A stretch of DNA of 64,000 nt from Siderastrea radians (GCA_964017195.1 OZ024898.1:16484475-16548474), one strand, 5' to 3'. Counted from the first letter of the stretch, positions 1 through 11,024 are shown. The notes: a model not told the origin generated them from the letters alone. Program-made: numbers and translations.

Positions 1-56
1 AGTTGACCATCTGCTCATTCACGATCTCCCTAATGTTCTCTACTAGCCTCTGTTCA

Positions 57-1584
57 TCAGGAACTAATCTGGCAGACTCCCCTATAATGATGGGATGTAG
101 TCTGCCGCAGCTTTGCCATGTCTTTAACACTTTCAGAAATATTGGTGAGAAATGATGCAGTCTTAACATACTTTTCGCGGGGAGCAGGGCTCTGTGTGAT
201 TCTCTTAAACAGTGACGTTTTGCCCTTTTTATTGTAAGTCTGCTCCACTGCCATGTCAGTCCAAGTACCGTTGTATCTCCCCTGAGTGCGATGAACGGTA
301 AAGTTCCCTTTTATGAAGTTGTGACAAACTGCGGGGGTGCCTCTCATAGAGTTGTCTCACATCCTTCAGGTACAGAGGCAGGCACGGCATGTAATCTGTA
401 TACTTTGCAGCCACGATGAATGGTAGCATGTTTTGAACATCCTGAGGTGTTCTTGCTTATCTCCTTCTCTCTCAGCTTTAACGTATCGTCTCAGGATGCT
501 CACCATTTCGACGTACGTCAACCAGTATTTGGCAGTTTTTCCTAGTGAAGCAATAAACTCCCTCCACACTGAACAAATGTTTTGTAAAGTTGACATTATA
601 CAAACACTGCTAGACAGGGCTGCCGCTGCGTGTTTGTTTCTAAAGGCTTCATGAAGGTCATCCAGTCTGCCACCAAATTCCAAAAATTCATGGCGCCCTT
701 CAGCTAACAGCCACTCCTCAAATGCATCCCTTGCAAGTCTAACCATCGCTTCACTGACAATGGAGTGACATCTTACCATCTTATAGTAATCCCTCCCAGC
801 GATGACTTTATTGGCCGTTCCTCGTTTACAATCGCCACTTTCAAACAGGATGTCTTCAATTCCATCCTCTTTCATTGAACAGCCGATGCTGACTTTTTCT
901 GCTATGTGGAAACCTCAAAGTCTCACCACCAACCATTCATATTTCTGCAGGTACGTCCTGACAATGCCTACAAATTCAGATTAAATTTGAATGATCGTTT
1001 TCTAACTTTCGCGCAATAACATTAGAATAAAGAGCAACTGGATTCTATAAGCAGTTGACTAACAGGGGCGTGCATATAATGATATAAAGACCATAAAAGG
1101 GTTCTTAAATTTGTCAAATCCTTCCCTAATACTTTTCTTTCCTTTTTTCTTGGATAAAAACATGATTCGTTGACTCAGGATTCCTGTTACCGGTTCTTTT
1201 AAGCAATTGACTACGCTGCGCGATACGTTTTTTTCGTTTTCTAGAAAACTGAAAACCTGGTCTTGTGAGGTATCCAAAATCAAGGAAGGCATCTGACTTA
1301 CCTTTTACTATATCATAAATGGCTTGGTCTAAGGTGAAAACTGTACTGTCTTGCCCTACTTTCCTTCTTGCTGACATAAAGTAATCTAATGATGCCTGAA
1401 CAACAGCCGGATTTGTGGGAGAATCCGGGTGGAGAGGACCGTAGCCAATTACAGCTCAGGAATTTGGTGGTTCGTTGTCCATGAGCACTTCATTGAATGT
1501 ATTCCAAGAGGGAGTAGTTTCTTCATCATCTCAGGCAATAAGCAGAGCCCATACAAAGTTCTCATCTGTTATCTCTTCTACTGC
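57..1584 (-). pseudogene. Decayed gene of an expanded cnidarian family, 3' part
   Basis: Coding remnants run on the minus strand from 1,584 to 57. They resemble a family of uncharacterised proteins that I recognise as repeated many times in coral genomes; I know no biochemical function. A 334-nt intron is visible: donor AAG|GTAAGT at 1,301 and acceptor TTTGTAG ending at 968. After it comes a GFHIAEK segment, then a helical stretch with SVWREFIASLG and WLTYVEM, then FTVHRTQGRYNGTW near the 3' end. Damage seen: in-frame TGA codons at 1,531-1,533, 1,456-1,458 and 915-917, and frame changes near 437 and 315. The 5' part of the same gene continues at 6,381, beyond an inserted LINE. The family assignment is from memory of the pattern; the breaks are seen directly. 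Confidence 0.6.
968..1301 (-). other. Intron remnant in decayed gene
   Basis: Consensus donor (AAG|GTAAGT read on the minus strand, cut at 1,301) and acceptor (TTTGTAG, last base at 968) bracket a stretch that breaks the family-like reading frame. The flanking coding pieces join sensibly only if this stretch is removed. A surviving spliceosomal intron means this copy came from DNA-level duplication rather than retroposition of a spliced mRNA. Confidence 0.55.
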
Positions 1585-1600
1585 TTGTCTTAGTCCACTT
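1585..1600. repeat. Target-site duplication, 3' side of LINE A
   Basis: The 16-bp sequence TTGTCTTAGTCCACTT is present here and again at 6,365-6,380, directly next to the T-run that marks the A-tail of the LINE. The bases just outside the two copies differ, so the duplication is exactly 16 bp. Confidence 0.93.
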
Positions 1601-1793
1601 TTTTTTTTTTTGTACAACGGTTCCTTTATTTTTCTACATCTTTGATTACTGACACTTCGTCCCTAATAGCTTACAATACAAACACTATTCACACTACGTT
1701 ACTTACTTACTTACTGCAAACGACAATTAATTAAATTGTTACAGAAAAAAAACAACAAAGAGAATGACATGTTACCGATGATGTGATAATTAT

Positions 1794-4700
1794 TTAAAAG
1801 AAATCTTTCCACTTAAAATTAAAATGAGCGAGTTTATTTGCACGTAAGGCAATGTACTTTTCGAGATCTATTTTTTTCTCGCACATAGACGACAAAATCC
1901 GCAAATTGATATTTTTTGTCATTTTTAGCGCAGATGAACAGGAAAAACTTGCCAAAGAGTATAAGGTGGTTGATGGTTTGAAGCGAAGATTTAAGACGCC
2001 ATATAATATTTCGTTTTCTGTCAAGGCTGTCACGCTATGCTCTTTGCATTGTGAGCAGTACCACTCGGTAAATTCGTTCCAGAAAGATACAGCCAATGAA
2101 CAGTACACAAATAAATGAGAGATAGATTGCTCTGTATCAGGGCAAAATGGGCAAGTAGGTGAATCGATAATTTGCATTTTGTACAGAAGACTATTCGTGT
2201 TTAGAATATTATGTATTAATTTAAACTGAAACACAGATAATTTAACTTCTTTTGTTACAGCAAAGGGAAGTGAGTATATTTTGCGACGTTGCGATGGATC
2301 AAAACCGCACTTGATGAGTCTTTTTTCTGCCGTAGGTGGAGGAAGATTTTTTCCATTAATCAACAGATGATATATGACTTTACACGTTAGGTTTTCTATA
2401 GTTGGCGTCGAGGAGGAGAGGTTTCCGGTTTGTGATTTTAAAAGCTCTTTCCAAGCACTTGGTATCGCAGATAAAAGCCCGTAGTATTGTAGAAAGTTGC
2501 AGTTTATATGGAATTTCTGTTGGAAGGACTGAAAAGACAGAAAGCGTTTTTTCTGTTCATCTACGAGACTGGATACGTTTTTTATGCCGCCGATGTGCCA
2601 GTTTTGGAAGAACACTGACTTTTTATTTATTTTTATAAACTGATTATTCCATATAATTTGGTTTAATACGTCGCACTTCGTCTTAGGTACGTTATTGGAT
2701 AACTCTTGCCAGTAAGTTATTACATCGTTGTAAAATTTCGGAAGCGATTTATCTAAATTTATGCGTTTGACATCGTAGTTGCACTCGAAAATTAGTTTGC
2801 CACCTACGCTTGATAGCATTGAAATTGGTATAGCTTTCCATGGTGCGTCATCTGTAGAACATAAGCGCTTTACCCAACATAGTTTTAGAGCTTTATCGAA
2901 TACCGTGAAGTCAGTCATATTAAGACCTCCTTCTTCTTTGCATTTGATGATCGTAGATCTTTTTATTTTAGGCTGCTTATACTTCCAAATGAAATTAAAA
3001 ATAATTTTGTTGACCTCTTCCGTAAAGCCATTAGGAGTATCCAGCACGCTACACACAAACGTGAGTTTCGACAGCGCAAGTGTTTTGACTATATTAATTT
3101 TGCCATAAACAGAAATGTCTCTTGATGACCAAATGTTGAGAACTTTTTTAAGCGACCCGAGTTTATCATAAAAGTTTTTTTCAATTGCGCGTTCGTCATT
3201 ATATGAAAAATAAATTCCGAGCGCATATATCGGCTCTTCACTAAGTTTTAAGCTCAAGATTTTATCTTTGCGCAGACGCCATGATCCTAACCAAAGGAGT
3301 TCCGACTTGGTCTGGTTTATCCGAAGGCCGGAAACACGTTCAAATTTTTCTAGAAGGTTAAACAGATTGGTTATCGATTGAGTGTCCTTTACAAATACGG
3401 TGGTGTCATCGGCATACTGAGCAAGTTTCGCAGTTTTTCCGGGTGTGATTTCAATACCTTTTATTGTAGCTGATTGTCTAATCGCATTACCTAAGACTTC
3501 TATACCTATAATAAAAAGTAATCCCGACAAAGGGCATCCTTGCCTCACGCCTCTGGATAGCGTAAAGTGTTTACTTGCAAAACCGTTATTAAGTACGCAA
3601 CTAGATATGTCGTTATAGAATATTTTAACCCATTGTTGGAGTTGAGGACCAAATTTAAATATTTCAAGACATTTTTGTAAGTAATTCCATTCGATAGAGT
3701 CAAAGGCTTTTTCGAAGTCCAGGAACACTGCTGCACCAGGCATATTTCTTTGTTTTGTGAACGACATTATATCGGAAATAGCTCTTATACATTCTCCAAT
3801 ATATCTACCTTTTATATACCCTGCTTGACAAGGATGAATAATCTTTGGTAATACTTTCTCTAGACGCATTGCAATGGCTTTAGTGGCGATTTTATAATCA
3901 GTGTTTAGCAAGGTTATTGGTCTCCAGTTTTTCAAAAACTCTAAGTTCTTGTCTTTTTTAGGAATAAGCGATATAATTCCGAGTCTTTGGGAAATTGAAA
4001 GCTTTCCTGTTTGAAAAGCATAATTGAAACTGTCAACCATTAATTTTCCTAGGGGATTCCAAAAGCGACGATAAAACTCAATGGTAAAGCCGTCTGATCC
4101 AGGTGTTTTATCGTTTTGAAAGTTACTAATTGCTTTCGCGCATTCTTCAAGTGTTAGCATCCCTTCGCACTGCTCAGCTTCGACGTTGTTTAAAGAAGTA
4201 AGCCCTTCAGATTCAAAGAAGAAAGCGAAAGTTTTGCTTTCTGGGTCAGTTTGTTTGGAACTGTAAATTTTTTTATAAAAGTTAGCTTCTTCTTCTAGGA
4301 TTAGTTTGGGGTCGGATAAAATAGTATCGTTATCGGTTGTCAGCGAAGTTATGTGTTTTTTCTTATGATTTCTTTTCTCTAGGTTGTAGAAGTATTTGCT
4401 GTTTTTTTCCCCGAACTCGTACCATCTAACTTTGCTACGGAGCATGGCACCTTGAGTTCTACCCGCGACTATTTTTTTTAATTTACTTTTGACGCGATCC
4501 ATTTCGGCTTTGGGGGTATCACTAAAATTAGAACGTAGTTGTTCTTGTAATTTACTAAATTGTTGTAAAAGTTCTTTCTCTTCATCACGTTTTTGTTTGG
4601 CCTTTCTTTTGGCAAACACGATTGTAGTAGCTCTAATTTCCATTTTAACCATTTCCCAGAATAGTCCCTTGTCTGTAAGGTCTGCATACTTTGATAAGAA

Positions 4701-5522
4701 CGTGGGAACACTCTTGGTGATACGTTCGATATATTCACTGTCTGTAAGTAATGAGTTATTAAATTTCCAAAATCCTGGGCCTCGTTTCGCTTCTTTTTGC
4801 TCATAGTTTATGTGGAGCTGAAGTGCTGAATGATCTGAAAAAATGTTGGAAACTATTTGGCAATCGGTAATAAGGTTTTGCATATTTTGAGACGCGAAAA
4901 AATAGTCTAATCTGCATTGAATTTTCAAGGATGTGTTGCTCCAAGTGAAGCCAGGCATATTCGGATGCTTTTGTCTCCACATGTCCACAAGATCAAAGGT
5001 ATTTTTCAGCTGATTGATTTCTTGAATAACAGTTTTTTTGCTTTCAAAAGAGCGCCCGCCACGTTTATCGAGGTTGCTCAGAGCGCAATTAAAATCTCCA
5101 CCAACTAACACCTTTTCATTAACAACTTGGTTTAACACTGATGTCGACAAGTCCCAAAGGAACTTCACCTGCTGTTGTTGATCGTTTGGTGCGTGAACAT
5201 TCAAGAAATTAAGTTTTGATCCATCGACAAACGCTTCTACAAGAATATATCTACCGTTTTTGTCGGCGATTTGTTTCTCGATCGTTACGTCTAGTCGGGG
5301 TTTAAACATGATCATAACGCCTCGGCTGTGTGTTGAGCCATGACTAGAAAAAATTTTTCCGCCCCATTCGGCTTCCCATAAATTTATATTTTGCGAAGAA
5401 GAATATGTCTCTTGTAAGAAAATAACGTCCGATTTTTGTTGATGGAGCCATCTAAATACTTGTCTTCGCTTTGAGGTCTTGTTCAAACCTCTTACATTGA
5501 GTGATATGATTTTAAGGCTCAT
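1794..5522 (-). CDS. LINE A ORF2: APE endonuclease / reverse transcriptase
   Basis: Intact 1,242-aa ORF2 protein. Residues 1-240 form an APE-like endonuclease: SLNVRGL near residue 6, LQETY near 36, GGDFN near 141 and FSDHSA near 229, matching the metal-binding and catalytic Asn, Glu, Asp and His positions of L1 endonucleases. The reverse transcriptase follows at about 480-760 with FLDFEKAFDSIEW (motif A), RGVRQGCPLSGLLF (motif B) and YADDTTVF (motif C, catalytic Asp pair). A C-terminal domain near 1,130 has a CxxC..H..C cluster (CPFCPDTEQSISHLFVYC). The enzyme nicks target DNA and reverse-transcribes LINE RNA at the nick. The start is the ATG at 5,522, shortly after the ORF1 region. No stop or frameshift is seen, so activity is possible in trans. 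Confidence 0.93.
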   Translation of the reverse strand: MSLKIISLNVRGLNKTSKRRQVFRWLHQQKSDVIFLQETYSSSQNINLWEAEWGGKIFSSHGSTHSRGVMIMFKPRLDVTIEKQIADKNGRYILVEAFVDGSKLNFLNVHAPNDQQQQVKFLWDLSTSVLNQVVNEKVLVGGDFNCALSNLDKRGGRSFESKKTVIQEINQLKNTFDLVDMWRQKHPNMPGFTWSNTSLKIQCRLDYFFASQNMQNLITDCQIVSNIFSDHSALQLHINYEQKEAKRGPGFWKFNNSLLTDSEYIERITKSVPTFLSKYADLTDKGLFWEMVKMEIRATTIVFAKRKAKQKRDEEKELLQQFSKLQEQLRSNFSDTPKAEMDRVKSKLKKIVAGRTQGAMLRSKVRWYEFGEKNSKYFYNLEKRNHKKKHITSLTTDNDTILSDPKLILEEEANFYKKIYSSKQTDPESKTFAFFFESEGLTSLNNVEAEQCEGMLTLEECAKAISNFQNDKTPGSDGFTIEFYRRFWNPLGKLMVDSFNYAFQTGKLSISQRLGIISLIPKKDKNLEFLKNWRPITLLNTDYKIATKAIAMRLEKVLPKIIHPCQAGYIKGRYIGECIRAISDIMSFTKQRNMPGAAVFLDFEKAFDSIEWNYLQKCLEIFKFGPQLQQWVKIFYNDISSCVLNNGFASKHFTLSRGVRQGCPLSGLLFIIGIEVLGNAIRQSATIKGIEITPGKTAKLAQYADDTTVFVKDTQSITNLFNLLEKFERVSGLRINQTKSELLWLGSWRLRKDKILSLKLSEEPIYALGIYFSYNDERAIEKNFYDKLGSLKKVLNIWSSRDISVYGKINIVKTLALSKLTFVCSVLDTPNGFTEEVNKIIFNFIWKYKQPKIKRSTIIKCKEEGGLNMTDFTVFDKALKLCWVKRLCSTDDAPWKAIPISMLSSVGGKLIFECNYDVKRINLDKSLPKFYNDVITYWQELSNNVPKTKCDVLNQIIWNNQFIKINKKSVFFQNWHIGGIKNVSSLVDEQKKRFLSFQSFQQKFHINCNFLQYYGLLSAIPSAWKELLKSQTGNLSSSTPTIENLTCKVIYHLLINGKNLPPPTAEKRLIKCGFDPSQRRKIYSLPFAVTKEVKLSVFQFKLIHNILNTNSLLYKMQIIDSPTCPFCPDTEQSISHLFVYCSLAVSFWNEFTEWYCSQCKEHSVTALTENEILYGVLNLRFKPSTTLYSLASFSCSSALKMTKNINLRILSSMCEKKIDLEKYIALRANKLAHFNFKWKDFF

Positions 5523-5845
5523 CTAAGCTGTGCATACAAAAAAAACACTCTGATCTTTGCAATTTGCGAATTTTGACGGTTCGGCGATGGTGATAAATAA
5601 TGAAAGTAATAATAATAATAAAAAAATCTGGAAAGACTTCTAATTTGTGATTTAGCTCGAATATAAACAAAGCGACATTGAACAACAATACGGCTAACAC
5701 TATAGACCTAAAGATAGACGTAAACAAAACTAGCAACTGAAATAAAACACAAAAAAACCTGCTGCGCATCTGAAGCAGGTTACCTTGTCTGAAACGTGCG
5801 AAAGCACTCCTTAGAGTTCCACAAAGGCAAATTACAGTATCTGGC

Positions 5846-6364
5846 TTAGCCACTTTCCATTATTCGACCATAAAGCGGAAAGTTCTTTGTCTCAGGACCG
5901 CGATAAACCGCATTTTCAATAATCAGTTTTTCGACGTTAAAGAAAGCCATCTTCCTTTGTTCCTTTGCTTTCTTGAGCACTGGATGTAGCTTTTTCCTAA
6001 TTTCGTCTACTTCCTTCGGGAAGTCATCAGCAACGCCATATTTTTTACCTTTAGGCAAGTTCTTGATGCATGATTTAATAAATTCTTTGTCTTGAAAGAA
6101 GGATACTTTTGCGATTATAGGCCTCGGTTGTCTTTTGTCTTCCTTTGGTCGCGTTGGTATCCTATGCACTCTTTCAAATTCGATATCTTCGAGTTCGCCA
6201 CTCGGTATCTTCATTCTTTCTGCAAAAATTGCCTAAGTTTCCTTTCGGTATCTTTGGGTGATTCGTGGTCATCATCCTGTGTACCGAAGAATTTGATATT
6301 GTTTCGTCGGTTATGGCATTCCTGTTTGATCAATCGCCTCTCGAGTTCATCTACTTTGGCAATT
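5846..6364 (-). pseudogene. LINE A ORF1 fragment (RNA-binding protein)
   Basis: The frame from 6,214 to 5,846 encodes 122 aa with ERVHRIP, RPIIAKVSFFQDKEF and a basic C-terminal region typical of L1 ORF1 proteins, which bind LINE RNA as trimers. A further stretch up to 6,364 encodes a coiled-coil end with LERRLIKQECHNRRNNIKFFG in a different frame, so one frameshift lies near 6,210. The element is truncated inside this gene: the target-site duplication begins at 6,365, within the coiled coil. The stretch 5,523-5,845 between ORF1 and ORF2 has no convincing gene. Confidence 0.75.
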
Positions 6365-6380
6365 TTGTCTTAGTCCACTT
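6365..6380. repeat. Target-site duplication, 5' side of LINE A
   Basis: Second copy of the 16-bp duplication found at 1,585-1,600. On the minus strand it reads through a Ser-Gly-Leu-Arg-Gln stretch that fits both flanking pieces of the interrupted gene, so the LINE landed in a coding exon. Confidence 0.93.
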
Positions 6381-6860
6381 GCTAAGGGGATACCAGATAC
6401 AGACCTCGCTTTTCGTCGAACGTTCAAAGTTACACGAGGATCACTCACAGCCAATGAGTCTAACTTGTCTACCGTTCTTCGCCTTGCTTTAGTCACAGGA
6501 ATTGTGGTGGAGCACGTCACTTCATGGTTGTTATCAACAGAATACTCAGTGGTGAATAGCGTGACTCGTTGCATAAAGTGTTGAGCCGTCTTTTGTGTTT
6601 TCCTGAAGTCAAGATTATCATTGCGGGAACCTTCCAGGTGCTACAAACACGCCGTTCTCTTCGGTCTGCAGGTCTACTCGATGAGCTTGAGCAGATATGT
6701 ATCCATGAACGTCTTCGTAAGCTATAGCCGGTTCAAATTTATTCGTAACTCTCACTAACTGTTTACTTCCAGTCTACTTCAGAATATACATTGAAAGCCC
6801 AACGTGTTTCGGCAAAGGCAACGTTGTAGTATTTGCCATTAGCTCCTATGCAATATTCAA
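6381..6860 (-). pseudogene. Decayed cnidarian-family gene, 5' part
   Basis: Continues the gene at 57-1,584 beyond the LINE insertion. The best frame (6,574 to 6,381) encodes QRVTLFTTEYSV, PVTKARRRTVDKLDS and a segment ending IPLASGLRQ, which joins to the downstream part across the target-site duplication. Upstream, about 6,640-6,760, another frame gives AIAYEDVHGYISAQAHR, so there is at least one more frameshift near 6,630. A short stretch at 6,775-6,850 reads AFAETRWAFNVYSE before a stop and could be an unrelated fragment. No start codon or promoter can be placed. The function is unknown to me. Confidence 0.45.
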
Positions 6861-7850
6861 TGATTAAAGGCTAAAACAGTAAAGCCGAAGCGAGCGAAAC
6901 ACTTTTTCTGGACTACTCACACCTGAACAGAACTCAATTTTGAGGCACAACGGTCATTACATCCGGAATATCAATAATTCTGAAAATAGCTCGCACTCAA
7001 TCAGTTAATTCCTTGTTGTGTTTAAATTATTTTGACAGATAAAAGAAGACAATAGACAAAACAAATCGACCATCAAAGCGAAAAAAGAAAATAAAAAAAG
7101 CGAAACAGGCAAGTTCAAAGAACGACTAACCACAAGCTTCTTAGAAAACCCAAGATCGGACATAGATCAGACTTTCTCTAATAAGGTGAGAAGGCTGTTG
7201 ACAAAACTTTAAAACATGTCCTCAGAGTAAGCTTCCCAGATGTTTACTTTTTTCCTTGCAGGAATTAACAGTGATAGCAAAGTCTTCGCAGTGCGCTTTG
7301 CAAAACGATCGTTTAACTGTTCACATGCACAGCCCTCTACCGTACACTCTAACGCTATCAGGCTTGGAAAGAAAATTTCATCAGAGGTGAAAACAGGATT
7401 AATAATCTTCTCAGTTTTAAAATGATATCCTGGAAAGCGTTAATTCACCCTCTAAGGTACGGTATGACACTTGTTCCTACTCTTTTATTGCTTTTCCCCA
7501 CATTTGAGGCACGTGACCATGTATATGACGTCATATGTCCAAATAAGGATGTGAGGTTTGGAGGTATGTATTAATTGTTCAAATACATTCAAGTACTAGA
7601 TAGTTTGCGTGGTTTCAGCATGAAAAAGTAAAACTTTCTCTTTCTTTTCAACAGTCCTCTGGAGCACTGTGACGTATATGGCGTCATTACAGCGTCTCTG
7701 TGGGAGGTTTGCAAGAGTTTTGCAACGTCCAACATCGCGTTTCACATACTACAACAATACCCCTCTCAATTGGTGTGTTAGAAATTTATATCAGGCCGTC
7801 CATGTTTCGACCATTCTGAAGCTCTTTTCAGGCACCTGGCCCCCTGACGG
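6861..7850. other. Unassigned AT-rich intergenic DNA
   Basis: No reading frame longer than about 90 codons has recognisable features, and no RNA gene or inverted repeat of note was found. An imperfect GACGTCATATG-like site near 7,527 and CACGTGACC at 7,511 could bind bZIP or bHLH factors, but nothing downstream looks like a gene. The satellite begins at about 7,851. Confidence 0.5.
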
Positions 7851-10800
7851 CTTAAGCTCGAAGAATGTACTACGCTATACAGACATCGAAATCATCACAA
7901 CACCAGCCATCTCAGGTCTTCATGGCAATATTTGAAAAATCGATTTATCCAGAATCTCATAATAAAGAAAATTTGTTCTGCCTCGTATCAGGCTAAAAGA
8001 TGTACCAAAAGACATCAAAATCATAAAAACAGGAGGTTTGAGTTTTCTCCGGCACCATCTGAAAAATTGTGTTCTCCCGTCACTCATAATGGAGAAATCT
8101 CGTTGTGCCTTTAACGTTGAATTATGTACTTAAGACATCGAAATCATCATAAAACTGGCTATTTCAGGTCTTCATGGCAATTTTTTTAAAAATCTAGTTA
8201 TCCAGTGACTCATAGTGAAGAAAATTCCTTCAGCGTCGTACCAGGCTGAAACTTGCAGAATTTACTAAAGACATAAAATCATCATAAAGCAGGAGGTTTG
8301 AGTTGTCTGCAGTACCTTCTGAAAAATTGAGTTCTCTTGACACCTCATAACGGAGAAATCTCGTTGCGCATCGTAAAGGGCTTTAACTTGAAGAATGTAC
8401 TACAGACACCGACATTATAAAAAACGGTGATTTTTGGTGTGCCTGGCTACTTTTGGAAAATGGAGTTATCTAGTGACTCATAATAGAGAACATTCGTTGT
8501 GCGTCGCACAAGGCTCAAACTTGCAAAGGTGCTAGAGACATCAAATCATCATAGAACTGGTGAATTCAGGCGTTCCTGGCGACTACTAAAAAATCGACTT
8601 ACTCAGTGACTCATTATGGAGAAAACTCGTTCTGCTTCGTACCAGGCTGAAACTTGCAAAGTGTACTAAAGACATCAAACTCATCATGAAACAGGAGGTT
8701 TGAGTTGTCTCCCGCACCTTCTGAAAAATTGAGTTCTCCCGTCACGTATAACCGAAAATACTCGTTGTGCGTCGTGCAAGACTTAAACTTGTATAATGTA
8801 CTACAGACAACGAAATCATCATTAAACTAGTGAACTCAGGTGTTAGTGGGATTTTTAAAAAATCCACTTATCCGTTAACTCATAATCGAGAAAATTCCTT
8901 ATGCGTCGTATTAGGCTAAAACTTTCAGAATGTGTTACAAACATCAAAAACATCGTAAAACAGAAGGTTTGAGTTGGCTCCGGCGCCTTCTGAAAATTTG
9001 AGTTCTCCTGGCACTTAACCGAGAATACTCGTTGTGCGTCGTACAAGACTTAAAGTTGAGGAAAATGCAACAGCTATCGAAATGACCATAAAACCGGTGA
9101 TTTCAGGTATGCCAAGCAACTTTTGAAAACTCAATCTATCCAGTGACTCATAATGCAGAAAATACGTTCTGCGTCGTAGCAGGTTAAAGCTTCCAGAATG
9201 TACTAAAGACATCAAAACCATCACAAAACGGGCGCTCTGAGTAGTCTTCATCACCTTCTGAAAAATTGGGTTCCCCGTCACTCATGACGAGGAAAAGTAG
9301 TCGTGGATCATACAGGGCTTAAACTTGAAGAATGCACTACACACATAAAAATCATCATAAAAAGAGCACGTTGGAGTTCCCTCCGGCACATTCTGGAAAA
9401 TTGAGTACTCCCGTCATTCATAATGGAGAATACTTGTTGTGCGTCGTACAGAATCAAACTTGCAGAATGTACGACAGACATCGAAATAATCATAATAACA
9501 GCCATTTCACATCTTCATGGCAACTTTTGAAAAGTCGAGTTATTCAATAACTCATACTAGTGAAAATTCGTTCTGCGTCGTACTAGGCAGAAACTTGCAG
9601 AAAGTACTAAAAACATCAAAATCATCATAAAACGGGAGGTTGAGTTGTCACCGGCACCTTCTGAAACATTGAGCTCGCCCGTCACTCATAATGGAGAAAA
9701 CTTGTGCGTCGTAAAGGGCTTAAACTTAAATAATGTACTACAACCATCAGATCATCAAATACCAGTGATTTCAGCCGTGCCTGGCAACTTTAATAACATC
9801 ACGTTATCCAGTCGCTCATAACGGAGAAAACTCGTTCTGCTTCGTACCAGGCTGAAACTTGAAGAATGTACTAAAGACATCAAAATCATCGTAAAACAGG
9901 AGGTATGGGTTGTCTCCGGCACTTTCTGAAACGTTGCGTCCTCCCGTCACTCATAACGGAGAAAACTCGTCGGGTATCTGCCCATATCGAAATCATCATA
10001 AAACCGGCGATTTCAGGTGTGCCTGGCAACTTTTGCAAAATCGAGATATCCAATGACTCATAATGGAAAAATTTCGTTTTGCGTCGTACCAGGCTCAAAC
10101 TTGAAGAATGTACTAAGGAGATTAAAATCATCATAAAACAGGAGGTATGACTTGTCTCCGGCACTGTCTGAAAAAGTGAGTTCTCCAGTCACTCATAACG
10201 GAAAATACTGGTTGTGCATCGTAAAACAGGAGTACTTGCAAAATGTACTACAGACTTGAAATCATCAGAACAGTGGCCATTTCAGGTCTTCATGGTAATT
10301 ATAAAAAAAATTGACTTATCCAATGACCCATAATGGAGAAATATTCGGTCTGCGTCGTACCAGGCTAAAGCTTGGATAATGTACGAGAGACATTAAAATC
10401 ATTATGAAAGAGGAGATTTGAGTTGTCTTCTTTTGTCTCCTTTTGAAATATTGAGTTCTCCCGTCCCTCATAAAGGAGATAAGTTCGTTCGTCGTACAGG
10501 GCTTAAACTTGAAGAATGTACTACAGACATCGAAATCGTCATAAAACCAGCCATTTCAGGTGTTTATGGCAACTTTTGAAAAATCGAGTTATCCAGTGAA
10601 TCATAATAGAGAAAATTCCTTATGCATTACACCAGGCTGAAACTTGCAGAATGTGCTAAGGACATAAAAATCATCAAAAAACAGGACGAATAAGTTGTCT
10701 CCAGCACTTTCTCAAAAATTGAGTTCTCCCGTCACTCATAACAAAGAAAGTCGTCGTGAGTCGTACAGGGGTTATTCTTGAAGAATGTACTAAAGACATC

Positions 10801-10888
10801 GAAATTATCATAAAACCGGTGATTTCAGGTGTGCCAGGTAACTTTTGAAAAATCGAGTTATCCAGTGACTAATAATAGAGAAAATTCG
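7851..10888. repeat. Alternating 136-bp satellite, block 1
   Basis: About 22 half-units of roughly 136 bp. Every half-unit carries a CGTCGTAC..GGCT.AAACTTG core, then AGAATGTACTA..GACATC, then ATCATCATAAAAC. After that two types alternate. Type A continues CCGGCGATTTCAGGTGTGCC, then ATCGAGTTATCCAGTGACTC. Type B continues AGGAGGTATGAGTTGTCTCC, then AAAATTGAGTTCTCCCGTCA. A plus B makes a dimer of about 270 bp (for example, type B starts near 8,638, 8,909 and 9,175). Divergence between copies is substantial. The block ends where the TIR element inserts at 10,898. Confidence 0.9.
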
Positions 10889-10897
10889 TTCTGCGTC
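10889..10897. repeat. Target-site duplication, left, of TIR element 10,898-18,863
   Basis: TTCTGCGTC is present here and at 18,864-18,872. It is part of the satellite core (TTCTGCGTCGTAC), so the site was a normal satellite unit before insertion. Length is 9 bp, or 8 bp if the first base is chance. Confidence 0.8.
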
Positions 10898-11024
10898 CAT
10901 TCTCGTCCCCAGAGCTGCGATCCTTTTGGCCAGCGCCACGGATCGAGAGCTCCGTAGATACGTGGTGTAACTATCATATAGTGGTTTGACTTAATCCAAT
11001 ATAGTCATAAACATAGGAAGCAAT
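10898..11024 (+). repeat. Left terminal inverted repeat
   Basis: Matches the reverse complement of 18,600-18,863 in two blocks (10,898-10,949 and about 10,955-11,024) separated by a deletion relative to the right end. Its inner edge passes straight into a short minisatellite tract. Confidence 0.8.

Larger units (their letters stand above)
1601..6364 (-). mobile_element. LINE A (L1/Tx1-type), 5'-truncated in ORF1, intact ORF2
   Basis: Non-LTR retrotransposon of about 4.76 kb on the minus strand. From its 5' end it holds a truncated ORF1 (6,364-5,846), a spacer, an uninterrupted 1,242-codon ORF2 (5,522-1,794), a short 3' UTR and an A-tail (T-run on + at 1,599-1,611). A perfect 16-bp target-site duplication flanks it. 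The N-terminal APE-type endonuclease and the YADD reverse transcriptase put it in the L1/Tx1 group. It inserted into a coding exon of the decayed gene around it. The perfect duplication and open ORF2 suggest a fairly recent insertion. Without a full ORF1 and 5' UTR it is probably not autonomous. Confidence 0.92.

Noticed and set aside
5512..5853. 113-codon minus-strand frame between LINE A ORF1 and ORF2
   Set aside because: Hydrophobic, AT-driven, and no counterpart known in L1-type elements. More likely inter-ORF spacer.
8855..10164. Short frames in the satellite with recurring YDAQRVFSVMSDGRTQ-type peptides
   Set aside because: They recur because the satellite recurs. They are broken by substitutions and start at random points, and no unit shows coding constraint.
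7851..10888. CRISPR-like spacing of repeats
   Set aside because: The units are long, contiguous and diverged, with no unique spacers. The context is eukaryotic.
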